Source: Spirosoma pollinicola
GTDB lineage: Bacteria; Bacteroidota; Bacteroidia; Cytophagales; Spirosomataceae
Assembly (NCBI RefSeq): GCF_002831565.1
Contig: NZ_CP025096.1
Span: 1,426,001 to 1,490,000 of the forward strand
DNA length: 64,000 bases
Direction: 5' to 3'
Shown: piece by piece, positions 17,108-27,700 of the stretch
Layout of the letters: each line of letters opens with the position of its first letter
Numbering within the stretch: the stretch's first letter is position 1
Notes under the pieces: model-generated
Told to the model about the DNA's origin: nothing
Seen by the model: only the letters and a program-made list of their open reading frames with translations
The model's database searches: none
Position numbers and translations under genes: made by a program

Positions 17108-17597
17108 ATGAAGACCGTACTCATAACCGGTGCCAATAAAGGGGTTGGCCTAGAAACCGCCAGGCAAAGTAGCCGAGCTCGCCTACTTTGTCTACATCGG
17201 AAGCCGGGACCAACAAAATGGGCTTAAGGCCGCCAAAACGCTGAATGCCCTGGGCTTGGCCAACGTCGAATCAGTCCAGCTTGATGTGACCAACCTTACA
17301 TCCGTTCAAGGGGCCCGTAAAGAGCTGGAAGCCAAGTTGGCTGCGTTGGATGGGTTAATCAATAACGCTGGCATCGCTGGCTATCAGCCGCAAACATTTA
17401 GGTCGGGCGACCTGACTAATCTGCGCCAGTTATTGGAGACCAATTTATTCGGGGCGGTGCAAACGACGCAGCAATTTATGCCCTTGTTAGCCAAAGGGGC
17501 TCATTCGGTGATTGTGAACGTGTCGAGTGAAGTGGGCTCGTTAACCAGGCATTCGAGTGCCGATAAACGAAATCGATCCAATCTACAAGCAGTATGA
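17108..17597 (+). pseudogene. short-chain dehydrogenase/reductase (SDR), frameshifted and truncated
   Basis: The ATG at 17108 starts MKTVLITGANKGVGLETAR, an SDR nucleotide-binding motif (TGxxxGxG). Around 17165 the frame shifts; the other frame continues VAELAYFVYIGSRDQQNG, the DVTN segment, the NNAG motif (DGLINNAGIAG) and VIVNVSSEVGS. The protein is then lost just before the catalytic YxxxK would appear, and unrelated sequence follows to a stop at 17597. Both the 5' frameshift and the missing catalytic residues indicate a dead gene. Intact members are about 240 residues. Confidence 0.82.
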
Positions 17598-17680
17598 AAG
17601 GGCTTATTCGGCGCGAAGACGACGAAGCTATCCGTTGCAATGGCGCAGCTGACACCGCTAATCTAATCGTAATTAAGAGG

Positions 17681-18520
17681 ATGATAAATTCCTTCCTGAT
17701 GATCGGCCAGTCAAACATGGCTGGTCGCGGCTACCTAAGTGATGTCAAACCGATCTACAACGAACAGATCAAAATGCTGATCAACGGCCGCTGGCAGACC
17801 ATGACCGAACCGATTAATTTTGACCGGCCTACTGCCGGCATCAGCTTGGCGGCCTTGTTTGCAGCGGCCTGGCAAGCTGATAATGAACAGGAGCAAATCG
17901 GCCTGATCCCCTGTGCGGAAGGCGGTTCCAGTTTGGATGATTGGTCAGCCGACGGGGCTTTGTTTGAGCACGCTACATTCCTCACAAAAATGGCCCAGCG
18001 CACCAGCACCTTACGGGGTATACTGTGGCACCAGGGGGAAAATGACAGTTTTGCGGGCCGTTCCAACGAGTATCTGGATAAATTGGCCTTACTGGTTGAT
18101 CAGTTACGACGTCTATTGGCTAGCCCGGCTATTCCCTTCATTGCCGGCGGATTGGGCACTTATTTAAGCAGCGGCCGGTACAGCCACTATTTCGCGGAGT
18201 ATGAAAACGTCAACCAGGCTTTGCTAACCTTCGCTCAGGAAACGCCCAATTGTTATTTCGTTAGTGCCAACGGGCTGACGGCCAATGCGGACGGACTTCA
18301 TTTTGACGCAAGGTCGCAGCGACTATTTGGCATTCGTTACTACGACGCATTCCAAACGAAGCGGCATGTGTTAGCGCCCCTGCGGGATGAAAAAGAACGG
18401 GTAAAACGGCTCGAGGAGCGGCCGTTGACCAAAGCCGAAAGCACGGCCTTACTGGAGATCAGCTTTGCCCGGGGAGAGATTTCATTACCTGAACTGGAAG
18501 AGCGGTTAGCCCGAATTTGA
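17681..18520 (+). CDS. SGNH-type sialate O-acetylesterase/acetyl-xylan esterase family protein
   Basis: The chosen ATG at 17681 (MINSFLMIGQSNMAGRG) starts directly at the family's N-terminal motif; an upstream in-frame ATG at 17594 would add residues from the decayed SDR region. Block I GQSN gives nucleophile Ser11, GILWHQGEND is the middle block, and DGLHFD holds Asp204/His207. The family (SASA, formerly DUF303) removes acetyl groups from sugars. There is no signal peptide, so it may act in the cytoplasm. The C-terminal ~60 residues form a charged helical tail (REDEKERVKRLEER-like) not usual for the family. Total length is 279 residues. Confidence 0.88.
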   Translation: MINSFLMIGQSNMAGRGYLSDVKPIYNEQIKMLINGRWQTMTEPINFDRPTAGISLAALFAAAWQADNEQEQIGLIPCAEGGSSLDDWSADGALFEHATFLTKMAQRTSTLRGILWHQGENDSFAGRSNEYLDKLALLVDQLRRLLASPAIPFIAGGLGTYLSSGRYSHYFAEYENVNQALLTFAQETPNCYFVSANGLTANADGLHFDARSQRLFGIRYYDAFQTKRHVLAPLRDEKERVKRLEERPLTKAESTALLEISFARGEISLPELEERLARI

Positions 18521-18787
18521 CCCGTACTAAAGGACAGGGCCTGAAACGAAAAAGCTATCCTGTTACTACACCTAAATGGAGCGTTTGTTTTAATAACTGG
18601 CCAATTCAATCAGTAACATACGGGTTAGCCTTACTGCCGATGGGCTTACCGTTTGGCTACAGATTCTCTTCAGATTTGACTATTAATCTTGCTTCCTTAA
18701 ACCATTCCCCCATTCTCTACTCTAACCAAGCAATGGGCAATACAGCCCGCCTACTTATCAGCACAGGTAATCGGTTTACAAGTAATT

Positions 18788-19240
18788 ATGGAGGTTGACA
18801 AGCGAGGCCACCGAAAGCATCCGTTTCCGCTTTTGGTGGTTGAAAATAATAAAGATCATCAGTTAATTATTGGCTACTGCCTACGCGCCAACATCCCACA
18901 AGCAGAACCCATCTTTGCCACTACGGCAAAAGAGGCAAAGGCCTTTCTACAGCTTTCGTTTGCTCAGCGAAAAACCTTTCCTCAATTAATGCTTCTGGAT
19001 CCCTTCTTACCAAATTTAACGAAAGGCTTTGGTTTATTAACCGAGCTACGAACGGCCTATCCCCTGCTGCCCATTGTCATCTTAAGCCACCAGCAGGACC
19101 AACAGCTCGTTAATGAATCCTATCAGCGAGGGGCGCATTCGGTGATCATAAAGTCCACTGGGCTGGCTAGTTGGGAACAGCAGTTTCAACGCTTAAAAGA
19201 CTATTGGCTGGACGTGGTATCGTTGCCTAAGAAGTTTTAA
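18788..19240 (+). CDS. stand-alone response-regulator receiver protein
   Basis: The product has 150 residues and only a receiver domain. The phospho-acceptor is Asp71 (LMLLDPFLP), the switch residue is Ser100 (VILSHQ), and Lys122 (IIKST) is the conserved lysine. The acidic pocket is degenerate (VVENNKD, residues 18-24: one Glu and two Asn where Asp/Glu pairs are usual), so Mg binding may be weak. There is no output domain, so it would signal by protein contact, as CheY-like proteins do. No histidine kinase gene is adjacent. Confidence 0.8.
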   Translation: MEVDKRGHRKHPFPLLVVENNKDHQLIIGYCLRANIPQAEPIFATTAKEAKAFLQLSFAQRKTFPQLMLLDPFLPNLTKGFGLLTELRTAYPLLPIVILSHQQDQQLVNESYQRGAHSVIIKSTGLASWEQQFQRLKDYWLDVVSLPKKF

Positions 19241-19357
19241 GAGATTTAACCCATAAGACAGCCCTGTGATTGCACCGGCAACTGGTAGACTATTGATGAC
19301 TGGGCAAAATGGACCTTTAGTAACCTTATTAAACTTTACATCCATCTATATTTCGTT

Positions 19358-20539
19358 ATGAAACACATTAACCGTTTATTCCCATTTATTGCACTTACCT
19401 TCTTTGTGGTTGCTAGTTGTAGAGAAGAACCGCGGTTGACACCCAACCAGGCAGCCAGCAGAACCGGGCAGTCAGCTCGCCTGTCGGCGCAGACTCTGGA
19501 CCAACTTCAAACCCTGCGAAAAGGATTACCGGCTGGGTATGAAAAACGATTGGAAGCCAATGCCGCCCGGTTAGCTAAATCACACCCGGAGTATCAGACC
19601 GCTATCAACCGGGTACTGAAGGTTATAGAACCAACGGCCTGTGAGCCAACCGCTTTCAACACGTGGGTTAATCAGCAACTGGCAGATTGGAACGATGAGA
19701 TTCTGTTTTATGCTATCGTGACAGGCATGCTTGATTTTCCGACTTACGATGCCTTGTACTTCGAGAATAGCTCCGCTGAACAGTATTTTGGCGTTACTGG
19801 CCAGTACTCACAGCGAACCACTAAAACGTTCAAGGATTTACAGCGTTTCTGGGATATCCGGTCGAATGACATTGTGCTGGTGGCCATGCATGGCAGCATG
19901 TTGCGGGACCGGGCAAAGATCATTCGCATTGATAAGCTCCTGCATGGGGATAGTCAGGCAGCCGCAGAATATTGGGCTGATCTGATCGCCACCTTATTAA
20001 ATGTGGTTCCCCAGTATCGACAGGGTAACCACCCCATCTTTACCCTCAATGCGTTTGCCCAGCCAGCCTTTCAACTACTGGGGTACGGGGTTATCCCCAA
20101 TAAAATAGTGATGGGCGATGGCATTATTGAGGCCTACAACAGCCTGGGTTACGGGGATGTGGTTTCGCAAGCCGTGCTGGCGCATGAGTTTGGGCATCAT
20201 GTTCAATTTCAACGGGGCCTGTTTACTGATGCGTATAGCCCGGAATCGACGCGTCGAACGGAATTAATGGCGGATGCGTATTCGGCTTACTACCTGTCCC
20301 ACGCCCGGGGTGCTTCCATGCAATGGAAGCGGGTGCAACAATTTCTTAATGTGTTTTATAACCTGGGCGATTGTGGATTTACCAACTATGGCCACCATGG
20401 AACCCCAAGACAACGAATGGCCGCTGCTGATTGGGGCTACTCCCTGGCCAATGACGCCCAGAAGCAGGGGCACATCCTCTCCAGCCAGGCAGTGGCAACC
20501 CTGTTTGAGGCCAAATTACCCGAACTGATTGCGCCTTAA
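19358..20539 (+). CDS. lipoprotein zinc metalloprotease-like protein (HEFGH)
   Basis: This 393-residue protein has a lipoprotein signal (FVVASC, Cys21). HEFGHH at residues 276-281 is a zinc-metalloprotease HExxH motif, and Glu302 in RRTELMADAYSAYY is a suitable third ligand, giving a gluzincin-like arrangement. The N-terminal half contains a helical region (residues ~40-110) and FWDIRSNDIVLVAMHGSML. It resembles the neutral-zinc-metallopeptidase/DUF4157-like lipoproteins of Bacteroidota. It is likely anchored in the outer membrane facing the periplasm or surface. Substrate is unknown. It is monocistronic. Confidence 0.75.
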   Translation: MKHINRLFPFIALTFFVVASCREEPRLTPNQAASRTGQSARLSAQTLDQLQTLRKGLPAGYEKRLEANAARLAKSHPEYQTAINRVLKVIEPTACEPTAFNTWVNQQLADWNDEILFYAIVTGMLDFPTYDALYFENSSAEQYFGVTGQYSQRTTKTFKDLQRFWDIRSNDIVLVAMHGSMLRDRAKIIRIDKLLHGDSQAAAEYWADLIATLLNVVPQYRQGNHPIFTLNAFAQPAFQLLGYGVIPNKIVMGDGIIEAYNSLGYGDVVSQAVLAHEFGHHVQFQRGLFTDAYSPESTRRTELMADAYSAYYLSHARGASMQWKRVQQFLNVFYNLGDCGFTNYGHHGTPRQRMAAADWGYSLANDAQKQGHILSSQAVATLFEAKLPELIAP

Positions 20540-20576
20540 CAGGCTAAAAAACTCCTCTCCACCAGAGAGACAATTT

Positions 20577-20816
20577 TTATTGTTTCCTTTCTGAGGGAGA
20601 GGAGCTGCTTCGTGGAGAGCGATACAGACCCTTGAATACCAGCCTGTCAGCCGCGTATAAACGGTGAATTTGTTGGTGCATATCACGCAAACCCCACGAT
20701 TCGAGATTCGGTAACTCACCAACAAGCTCAAGGATAGCCCACGCTTTGGAGCGGGCTTCAGCGCTTATTTTGATCACATCCCGGAGCATTTGCTGATCTA
20801 CGTCTAGACTAGCCAT
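20577..20816 (-). CDS. small hypothetical protein
   Basis: The frame encodes 79 residues (MASLDVDQQMLRDVIKISAE to SPRSSSSPSERKQ), predicted mostly helical with a Ser-rich basic tail. No domain is recognised. Balanced composition and an intergenic position opposite its neighbours support a real gene, but the C-terminus overlaps an imperfect hairpin (CTCCTCTCC near 20551, GGAGAGGAG near 20596), so it could be chance. Confidence 0.4.
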   Translation of the reverse strand: MASLDVDQQMLRDVIKISAEARSKAWAILELVGELPNLESWGLRDMHQQIHRLYAADRLVFKGLYRSPRSSSSPSERKQ

Positions 20817-20868
20817 TAGCTGTCTGAAATTAATTATCTAACCCTGCTACTTTACGTTACGACCTACT

Positions 20869-21261
20869 ATGAGCCAATCAACAACTACGGCCCTATCAAC
20901 GAGTAAGCCTACCGATAATATCGGTAAAGCCAGCCTGTGGCGTTCACCCGAAGCGGAATTAATGTTTTTACAGGCAACGGGCAATTATAGCTGGCTGTAC
21001 TGGAAGAACGGGAAAAAGGTGCTTCTGGCCCGTACCTTGACTTATTATCAGGCTCAACTATCTAATGCCTGGTTTATCCGGCTGCATCGCAATTGTATTG
21101 TTAACCTACTGTTCGTCGAGCGGCTCGAAACGTTAGAGGCCACTAAAGGTGGGCTGGTTTACCTGCGCTCGGGCGACGTTTTGCCGGTCTCCCGGCGACG
21201 TTTGAGTCAAGTCAAGCGGGTGGTATCACGCTATCAGACTTTGGGTAACGGTAGGGCATAA
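20869..21261 (+). CDS. stand-alone LytTR-type DNA-binding protein
   Basis: This 130-residue protein is a LytTR domain with a short N-terminal tail. Diagnostic stretches are LMFLQATGNYSWLYWKNGKK, TLTYYQAQLSNAWFIRLHRN and NCIVNLLFVERLE, ending VLPVSRRRLSQVKRVV. LytTR domains bind direct repeats about 21 bp apart in promoters. There is no receiver domain, so control must come from partner proteins or expression level. It is the gene directly upstream of the giant NRPS-PKS gene in the same orientation, so it is a candidate regulator of that gene; the 519-bp gap argues for separate promoters. Confidence 0.87.
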   Translation: MSQSTTTALSTSKPTDNIGKASLWRSPEAELMFLQATGNYSWLYWKNGKKVLLARTLTYYQAQLSNAWFIRLHRNCIVNLLFVERLETLEATKGGLVYLRSGDVLPVSRRRLSQVKRVVSRYQTLGNGRA

Positions 21262-21780
21262 GTACCCTTAGGTTAGGGTTTTGGCTAAGTAGCCTCAGGG
21301 AGTCAACCCGTCCAAACTTCCTGAGGAAAGAGGTAAAAGCGTCTTCTACCGGGCCTTATAGTTAAGCACGATCCAATTAAGGGTAGCAAGTCCTTAGCAT
21401 ATATATCCACTTAATAGATTGATTAACTCATCAATAGAGAAAGTTCGTGTTTAGAGTTCAAGACTTACTTCGAAAATTTATTAAATGGCAATAAAGTGCT
21501 AGTAATGAAACATTTAAGTATTTATTGATTTATTAAACGTTTGGGATTTACACCCTTCCTAATCTGTTGGTTAACTGTAGGCTTTGAAAAGCGGTATAAG
21601 TAAATTAATTTCACACATAGCTCTCTATTATCATTATTTAGTTAAAATAGTAATTCTCATCAAAGAATATAAAGTCACAGTGGTGTGCCTCATTCCGATG
21701 CCATCATGCATAGGATATAGTTCAATTGATAACGGGCAACATTTGTAGAATATAATTTTAAAATAAGCGCTAAACACTCG
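21262..21780. other. long AT-rich leader region upstream of the NRPS-PKS gene
   Basis: No gene is seen. The DNA from ~21400 is markedly AT-rich compared with the genes on the left. Near the start codon, TATAATTTTA (about 21750-21760) resembles a -7 box and a TTG lies upstream, but the match to TAnnTTTG is imperfect. Length and composition suggest a regulated promoter or horizontally acquired DNA. Confidence 0.4.
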
Positions 21781-24700
21781 ATGGTTACAACTTTCCACAC
21801 AGAGAATAAAACAGTAGTCGATCTAATCGCTGAGCAAGTTCGTAACACGCCGGACAATGTTGCTGTAGTTTTTGAAGACCAGCAGCTTACTTATCGAGAG
21901 TTAGATGCCAAATCAAATCAGTTAGCCAATTATTTAAAGAAACATGGCGTAGAAGCGGAGGTACTTGTCCCCATTTGTATCAATCGCTCACTGAAGATGA
22001 TCATTGGAATAGTAGGAATATTAAAAGCAGGTGGGGCTTACGTACCTATTGACCCGGAGTATCCTAAAGATCGGATAGAATACTTATTGTCAGATATTGG
22101 AGCCAATATTTTACTTACGGATAGTTACTCTGCTAAATTATTAACCGAGCGTCGAGAAGATTTCGAGCTTATTGATATAGATAAAAATTGGGCAATTATA
22201 TCGCAGGAATCGGAAGTATTTCCTAAGATTTCTTTAATGCCCAGTAACTTAGCCTACGTAATCTATACCTCTGGTTCTACAGGATTACCGAAAGGGGTCA
22301 TGATTGAACATCAATCAGTAGTCAATGAAATCAGCAGCTATTCAAAAATATTTGGGTTCAACAGCACAGACAAGCAACTGGTATTAGCTAACTACACGTT
22401 TGACGCTTCGGTTGAACAAATCTTTGTTCCGCTTATAAGTGGGGCGTGCGTCGTATTAATTTCCAAGGATGATCAACTGGACCCTGACAAGCTAGATAGA
22501 ATAATCGAAGAAGTAGGAATTACCCACTTCCAGACTACTCCATCCTTTTTGAGAGGAATAAAACCTCGCTTATATGCTACCTTAAAGCGAGTTTGTTCAG
22601 GAGGGGAGACGTGTTCAACTGATCTAGCTGAGCAGTGGAGCTCATATGTTAACTTTTTTAACAAATACGGTCCAACCGAAGCCACGGTAAACGTGAGCTA
22701 CCATCTATACGATCGGCGTAAACAATATGAGGGACAACTGCCCATCGGCAAACCTTTACCAAATACCCAGTTATACATTCTGGATGCATCTGACAATCCA
22801 GTTGCAGTAGGCTTACCGGGCGAACTGCACATTGGTGGTATACAAGTAGCCAGAGGGTATTTAAATAAATCCGAATTAACGTCAGCAAAATTCATAGTAA
22901 ATCCATTTGGTGAAAGAGGCTCACGTCTGTACAAGACAGGTGACCTAGCGAGGTGGTTGCCAGACGGAAATATAGAGTACCTGGGCAGAACAGACAATCA
23001 GGTAAAAATTAGAGGATATCGCGTTGAATTAGGTGAAATTGAAACCATACTTAGTCAGCATCTATCGGTTCGTCAGTCTGTGGTAGTAGCCAAGGACGAT
23101 GGAATTGGCGGTAAGCGATTGGTTGCTTACGTGGTGCCTGAAGCGGAGTTTACTACGGTAGCCATTACTCAATATTTGAAGAGTAAGTTGCCCGATCACA
23201 TGATTCCGTCTTCTATAGTACAGTTACTCGCTCTGCCGTTAACACTCCACGGCAAAATAGACCGGGAATCTCTGCTGAATGCATCGTCGGAACGACCCGA
23301 GTTAGCTGTACCTTACAAAGCGCCTAAAACAACAACGGAGAAGCAAATTTGCATGCTTTGGACTTCCTTACTGCAACTTGATAGAGTGGGGATAAATGAT
23401 AATTTTTTTGAATTAGGCGGGAATTCTTTACTGGCTATAAAAACTGTATCGTCCCTGAAAGAGGTGCATAACTACCGATTGCCAATTGCTAGTTTATATC
23501 AGTCTCCCACCGTCGAAGGTATTGCTCGGTTCTTGGAAGGTAGAAACGAAAACAATCTTCCGTTAGCTACCCAGAAGCACAAAACTAGTGCTTCTGTTCA
23601 TGAAATCGCGGTGATTGGTATGGCCGGACGCTTTCCGGGTGCTAACACGATTGATGAGCTTTGGGATGTGTTAAAAGACGGCAAAGAAACAATTCGGTTC
23701 TTTTCTGATCAGGAACTGGATTCAAGTATATCTCAGCCTGTAAAAGATGATGCAAATTATGTAAAAGCTCGTGGTGTAATCGATAAAGCCGATGAGTTCG
23801 ATGCTTTTTTCTTTGGTATCAACCCGAAAATGGCTGAGTTAATGGACCCACAGCAACGTATATTCTTAGAGGTCGCCTGGGAAGCCTTGGAAGATGCGGG
23901 TTACACGTCCGAAAAATACAACGGATCAGTTGGTGTTTTCGCCGGCTGCCGCTTTAATTCCTATTACCAGAATAACGTAGCATCCCATCCGGAGTTGATC
24001 GAAAAAGTCGGCCTCTTACCGGTAATGACCTACAATGATAAAGATTACATTTCCTCCCGCACAGCGTATACGTTGAATTTAAAAGGCCCGGCGGTAACTG
24101 TGCAGTCGGCCTGTTCTACGTCTCTTCTGGCCATTGCTCAGGCCGTGGAAAGCATTCGGGCAGGCCAGTGTACGATGGCGCTCGCCGGGGGAGCTATTAT
24201 CACAGCACCCGTCAATAGTGGCCATCTGTATCAGGAAGGGGCTATGCTGAATAATGATGGCCATTGCCGGGCGTTTGATGCGGATGCAAAGGGAACCGTA
24301 TTCAGCGATGGAGCCGGGGCAGTGTTACTTAAGAGTAGAAAGCAGGCGGAAGAGGACGGCGATTTTATCTACGCAATCATCAAGGGAGTAGGTGTCAGCA
24401 ATGACGGTGGAAATAAAGCAAGTTTTACGGCCCCCAGTTCGGAAGGACAGGCTGAGGCTATAAAAATGGCGATAGCAGATGCTGATGTATCACCTTCTTC
24501 TATTTCTTACGTGGAAGCCCATGGTACTGCCACCCCATTAGGAGACCCGATCGAAATAGAAGGATTGAAAAAAGCCTTTGGATTTCAGGAGAAAAAACAG
24601 TTTTGTGCGGTAGGTTCCATTAAAAGTAATATGGGCCACTTAGTCACCGCTGCGGGGGTGGCCGGGTTCATAAAAACTGTCATGAGCTTACGTCATAAAC

Positions 24701-27700
24701 AAATTCCGCCCTCCTTATTTTACAAAAATCCAAATCCGAACATCGACTTTGCGAATAGTCCTTTTTACGTTAACACAGCCCTGACTACTTGGGATTCAGC
24801 CACCATTCGACGAGCAGGGGTAAGTTCGTTCGGCGTTGGGGGTACGAATGTTCACGTTGTGCTAGAGGAATGCCAGCAGGAAAGTGAAGTGGTAACGACC
24901 GATCAACCAGTGACCGGTCGCCCGGTACAGCTTGTCACCTGGTCGGCTAAGTCGATACCAAGCCGTGACGCCTATGCCACCCGGTTAGCCAACCACCTCC
25001 AGCAAAACAGTTATCTGGACGTAGCCGATGTGGCCTTCACCTTGCAAACAACCCGGGCTCACTTCAATCAGCGTCAATTTGTACTGGCGGCCACGGGGGA
25101 TGAGCTATCCGAAAAATTACTGGTCAGTAAAGTTTCTCTTACGCAGTTAAAAACAGTTACGGAACTACCCAGTGAAGTTGTCTTTCTATTTCCCGGCCAG
25201 GGTTCGCAGTATCTGAACATGGGCCGTGAACTATACGATAACGAGCCAGTCTACCGGCAAGCCATCGACGAGTGTGCGGACTTACTCCACCCGTATTTAG
25301 ACGTAGACATCCGGCAAATTATCTATCCTGAAGACGCGAACTGGGGGGCTGATGAACGCTTAAAAAATACGCGCTTCACGCAACCAGCCTTATTCGTTAC
25401 CGAATATGCGTTGGCCAGATTATGGATGAACTGGGGGATTGAACCATCTGCGTTTTGCGGGCACAGCATCGGTGAGTTTGTAGCCGCTCATTTAGCCGGC
25501 GTGTTCACGCTGGCTGATGCGTTAAAGCTGATCGCGATTCGTGGTCAGTTGGTGAGTGAACTTCCCCGTGGTAGTATGCTTTCAGTACGATTGGAAGCTG
25601 ATAAAATCGGCGCGCTCATGCCCGAGCCGTTGTCGATTGCCGCCATAAATAGTCATAAATTATGCGTAGTGGCCGGTCATGACGAAGACATTGCTGCCTT
25701 CGCAACTGTCTTGGATGAACAGGAAATTCCCAATCGAGTCTTGTTGACGAGTCATGCCTTTCATTCGGCCATGATGAACCCAATCGTTAGTGATTTTGAG
25801 CAGGTCGTCCGGAAGGTCCGCTTAAACCGTCCCCAGAAACCAATCGTATCATCCGTCAGCGGCATCTGGCTGACGGATGAACAGGCTATCGATCCGACTT
25901 ATTGGGCCAAGCACCTGCGGCTAACCGTCAATTTTGCCGACGCGCTTGACTTTATTTTCGCCCTGAACAAACCCCTTTTACTGGAAGTGGGACCGGGCAA
26001 TGCCGCGACAACCTTTGCCCATCAGCAGGCAGGCTCCCAACAGGCAATCATACTAACCAGCTTAGACAAAAAGGGTGGGCAAACTGATCACGAATCAATA
26101 TTAAATGCGTTAGGCCAAACGTGGCTAAACGGGTTAGAACCAAATTGGAAGGCTTTCTACGCCGATCAGCGTCGAGTAAAGGTAAGTTTGCCAACCTACG
26201 CCTTTGATAGATCGCGCTATTGGGTCGATCCGGCCCCGGTGGCTAAGCTGGAAGCACCCAGTGGGTACGTACACGTACCAGCGCATCAGTTCAGGCTGGA
26301 TACGGCCGTTACGGAAGACAGTCCACACAACGATAACATGCGAAAAATTAACATTCTCAATCGGTTAAAAGACATATTAGAAGACGCATCTGGTGTTGAT
26401 CTGGAAGGGGTAAGGCCCGAAGCCAGCTTCCTCGAGATCGGACTTGATTCGCTTTCAATGACTCAAGTTGCTTTAACGCTCAAAAAAGAACTTGGCATTG
26501 CCATCACATTCCGGCAGTTAAATGAAGAATACGCTACTCTGAATGCGCTCGTTGATTATCTCGATCAGACCTTGCCCGCCGAGCCTCACCAGCCTAAACC
26601 AATCGCTCAGCTAACGGCTCAGCCGATCGCTATGCCGACTACTCCCGTACCGGTATACGTCAGCAACGGAGCCGCACCGATTCAGAGTCAGACCATGCTG
26701 GACCTGATGGGCCATCAACTGCAAAGCCTGTCACAGCAGGTCGTCGTAATGCAAAACCAGATCGTCCTAATGCAAAACGGTGGTCTCACGTCTGCGATCG
26801 TAACGGCACCTCTGACGCCACCGCCCGTTTTAAATGTTAATAAACCCATATCCTCAGGGCAGGCCGCATTAAACACCGAAGAAGAGGCTGAGATCAAGAA
26901 ACCGTTTGGTGCGGGAGCCCGCATTGAGCGGCAAGCGACCGAACTTACCCCGAAACAGCAAGAATTTTTAGCGCAGCTTACCCAACGTTACACCTCCAAA
27001 ACCGCGGGTAGCAAAGCTTATACGCAGGAGCACCGACCCTACATGGCTGATCCACGAGCCGTTACGGGCTTCCGGCCGCTGACCAAAGAGATTGTTTATC
27101 CGATCGTTGTTGACCGGTCGAAAGGGAGTCGATTGTGGGACATTGATGGCAACGAATACATTGATATTCTGAGCGGGTTCGGCTCTAATATGCTTGGGTA
27201 TCAGCCCCAAATCATCATTGATGCCCTGGTGCAACAGGCGACTAACGGGTATGAAATTGGGCCGCAGCACGTTCTGGCTGGGGAAGTTTGTAAACTCCTC
27301 TGCGAGTTTACGGGTTTCGACCGGGCTGCCCTTTGCAGCACGGGTTCGGAAGCAGTATTGGGCGCGATGCGGATTGCACGGACCGTGACTAACCGGTCCC
27401 TAATTGTGGCCTTCACGGGGTCGTACCACGGTATCGTTGACGAGGTCATTGTCCGGGGCAGCAAAAAATTAAAATCGTTTCCGGCCGCACCAGGAATTAT
27501 GCCCGAAGCGGTGCAGAACATGTTGATTCTGGACTATGGCACCGACGAAAGCCTGCGCATCATTCGCGAACGGGCGGGCGAACTGGCGGCCGTATTGGTA
27601 GAGCCAGTCCAGAGCCGTCGGCCCGAATTCCGGCCAGTTGAATTTATGAAGCAACTCCGGACCATTACGGCGGAATCAGGTACAACTCTGATTTTTGACG

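Noticed and set aside
20551..20604. An intrinsic terminator after the metalloprotease gene
   Set aside because: Nine-base arms CTCCTCTCC / GGAGAGGAG are ~36 bases apart with no T-tract after them; too loose for a confident call.
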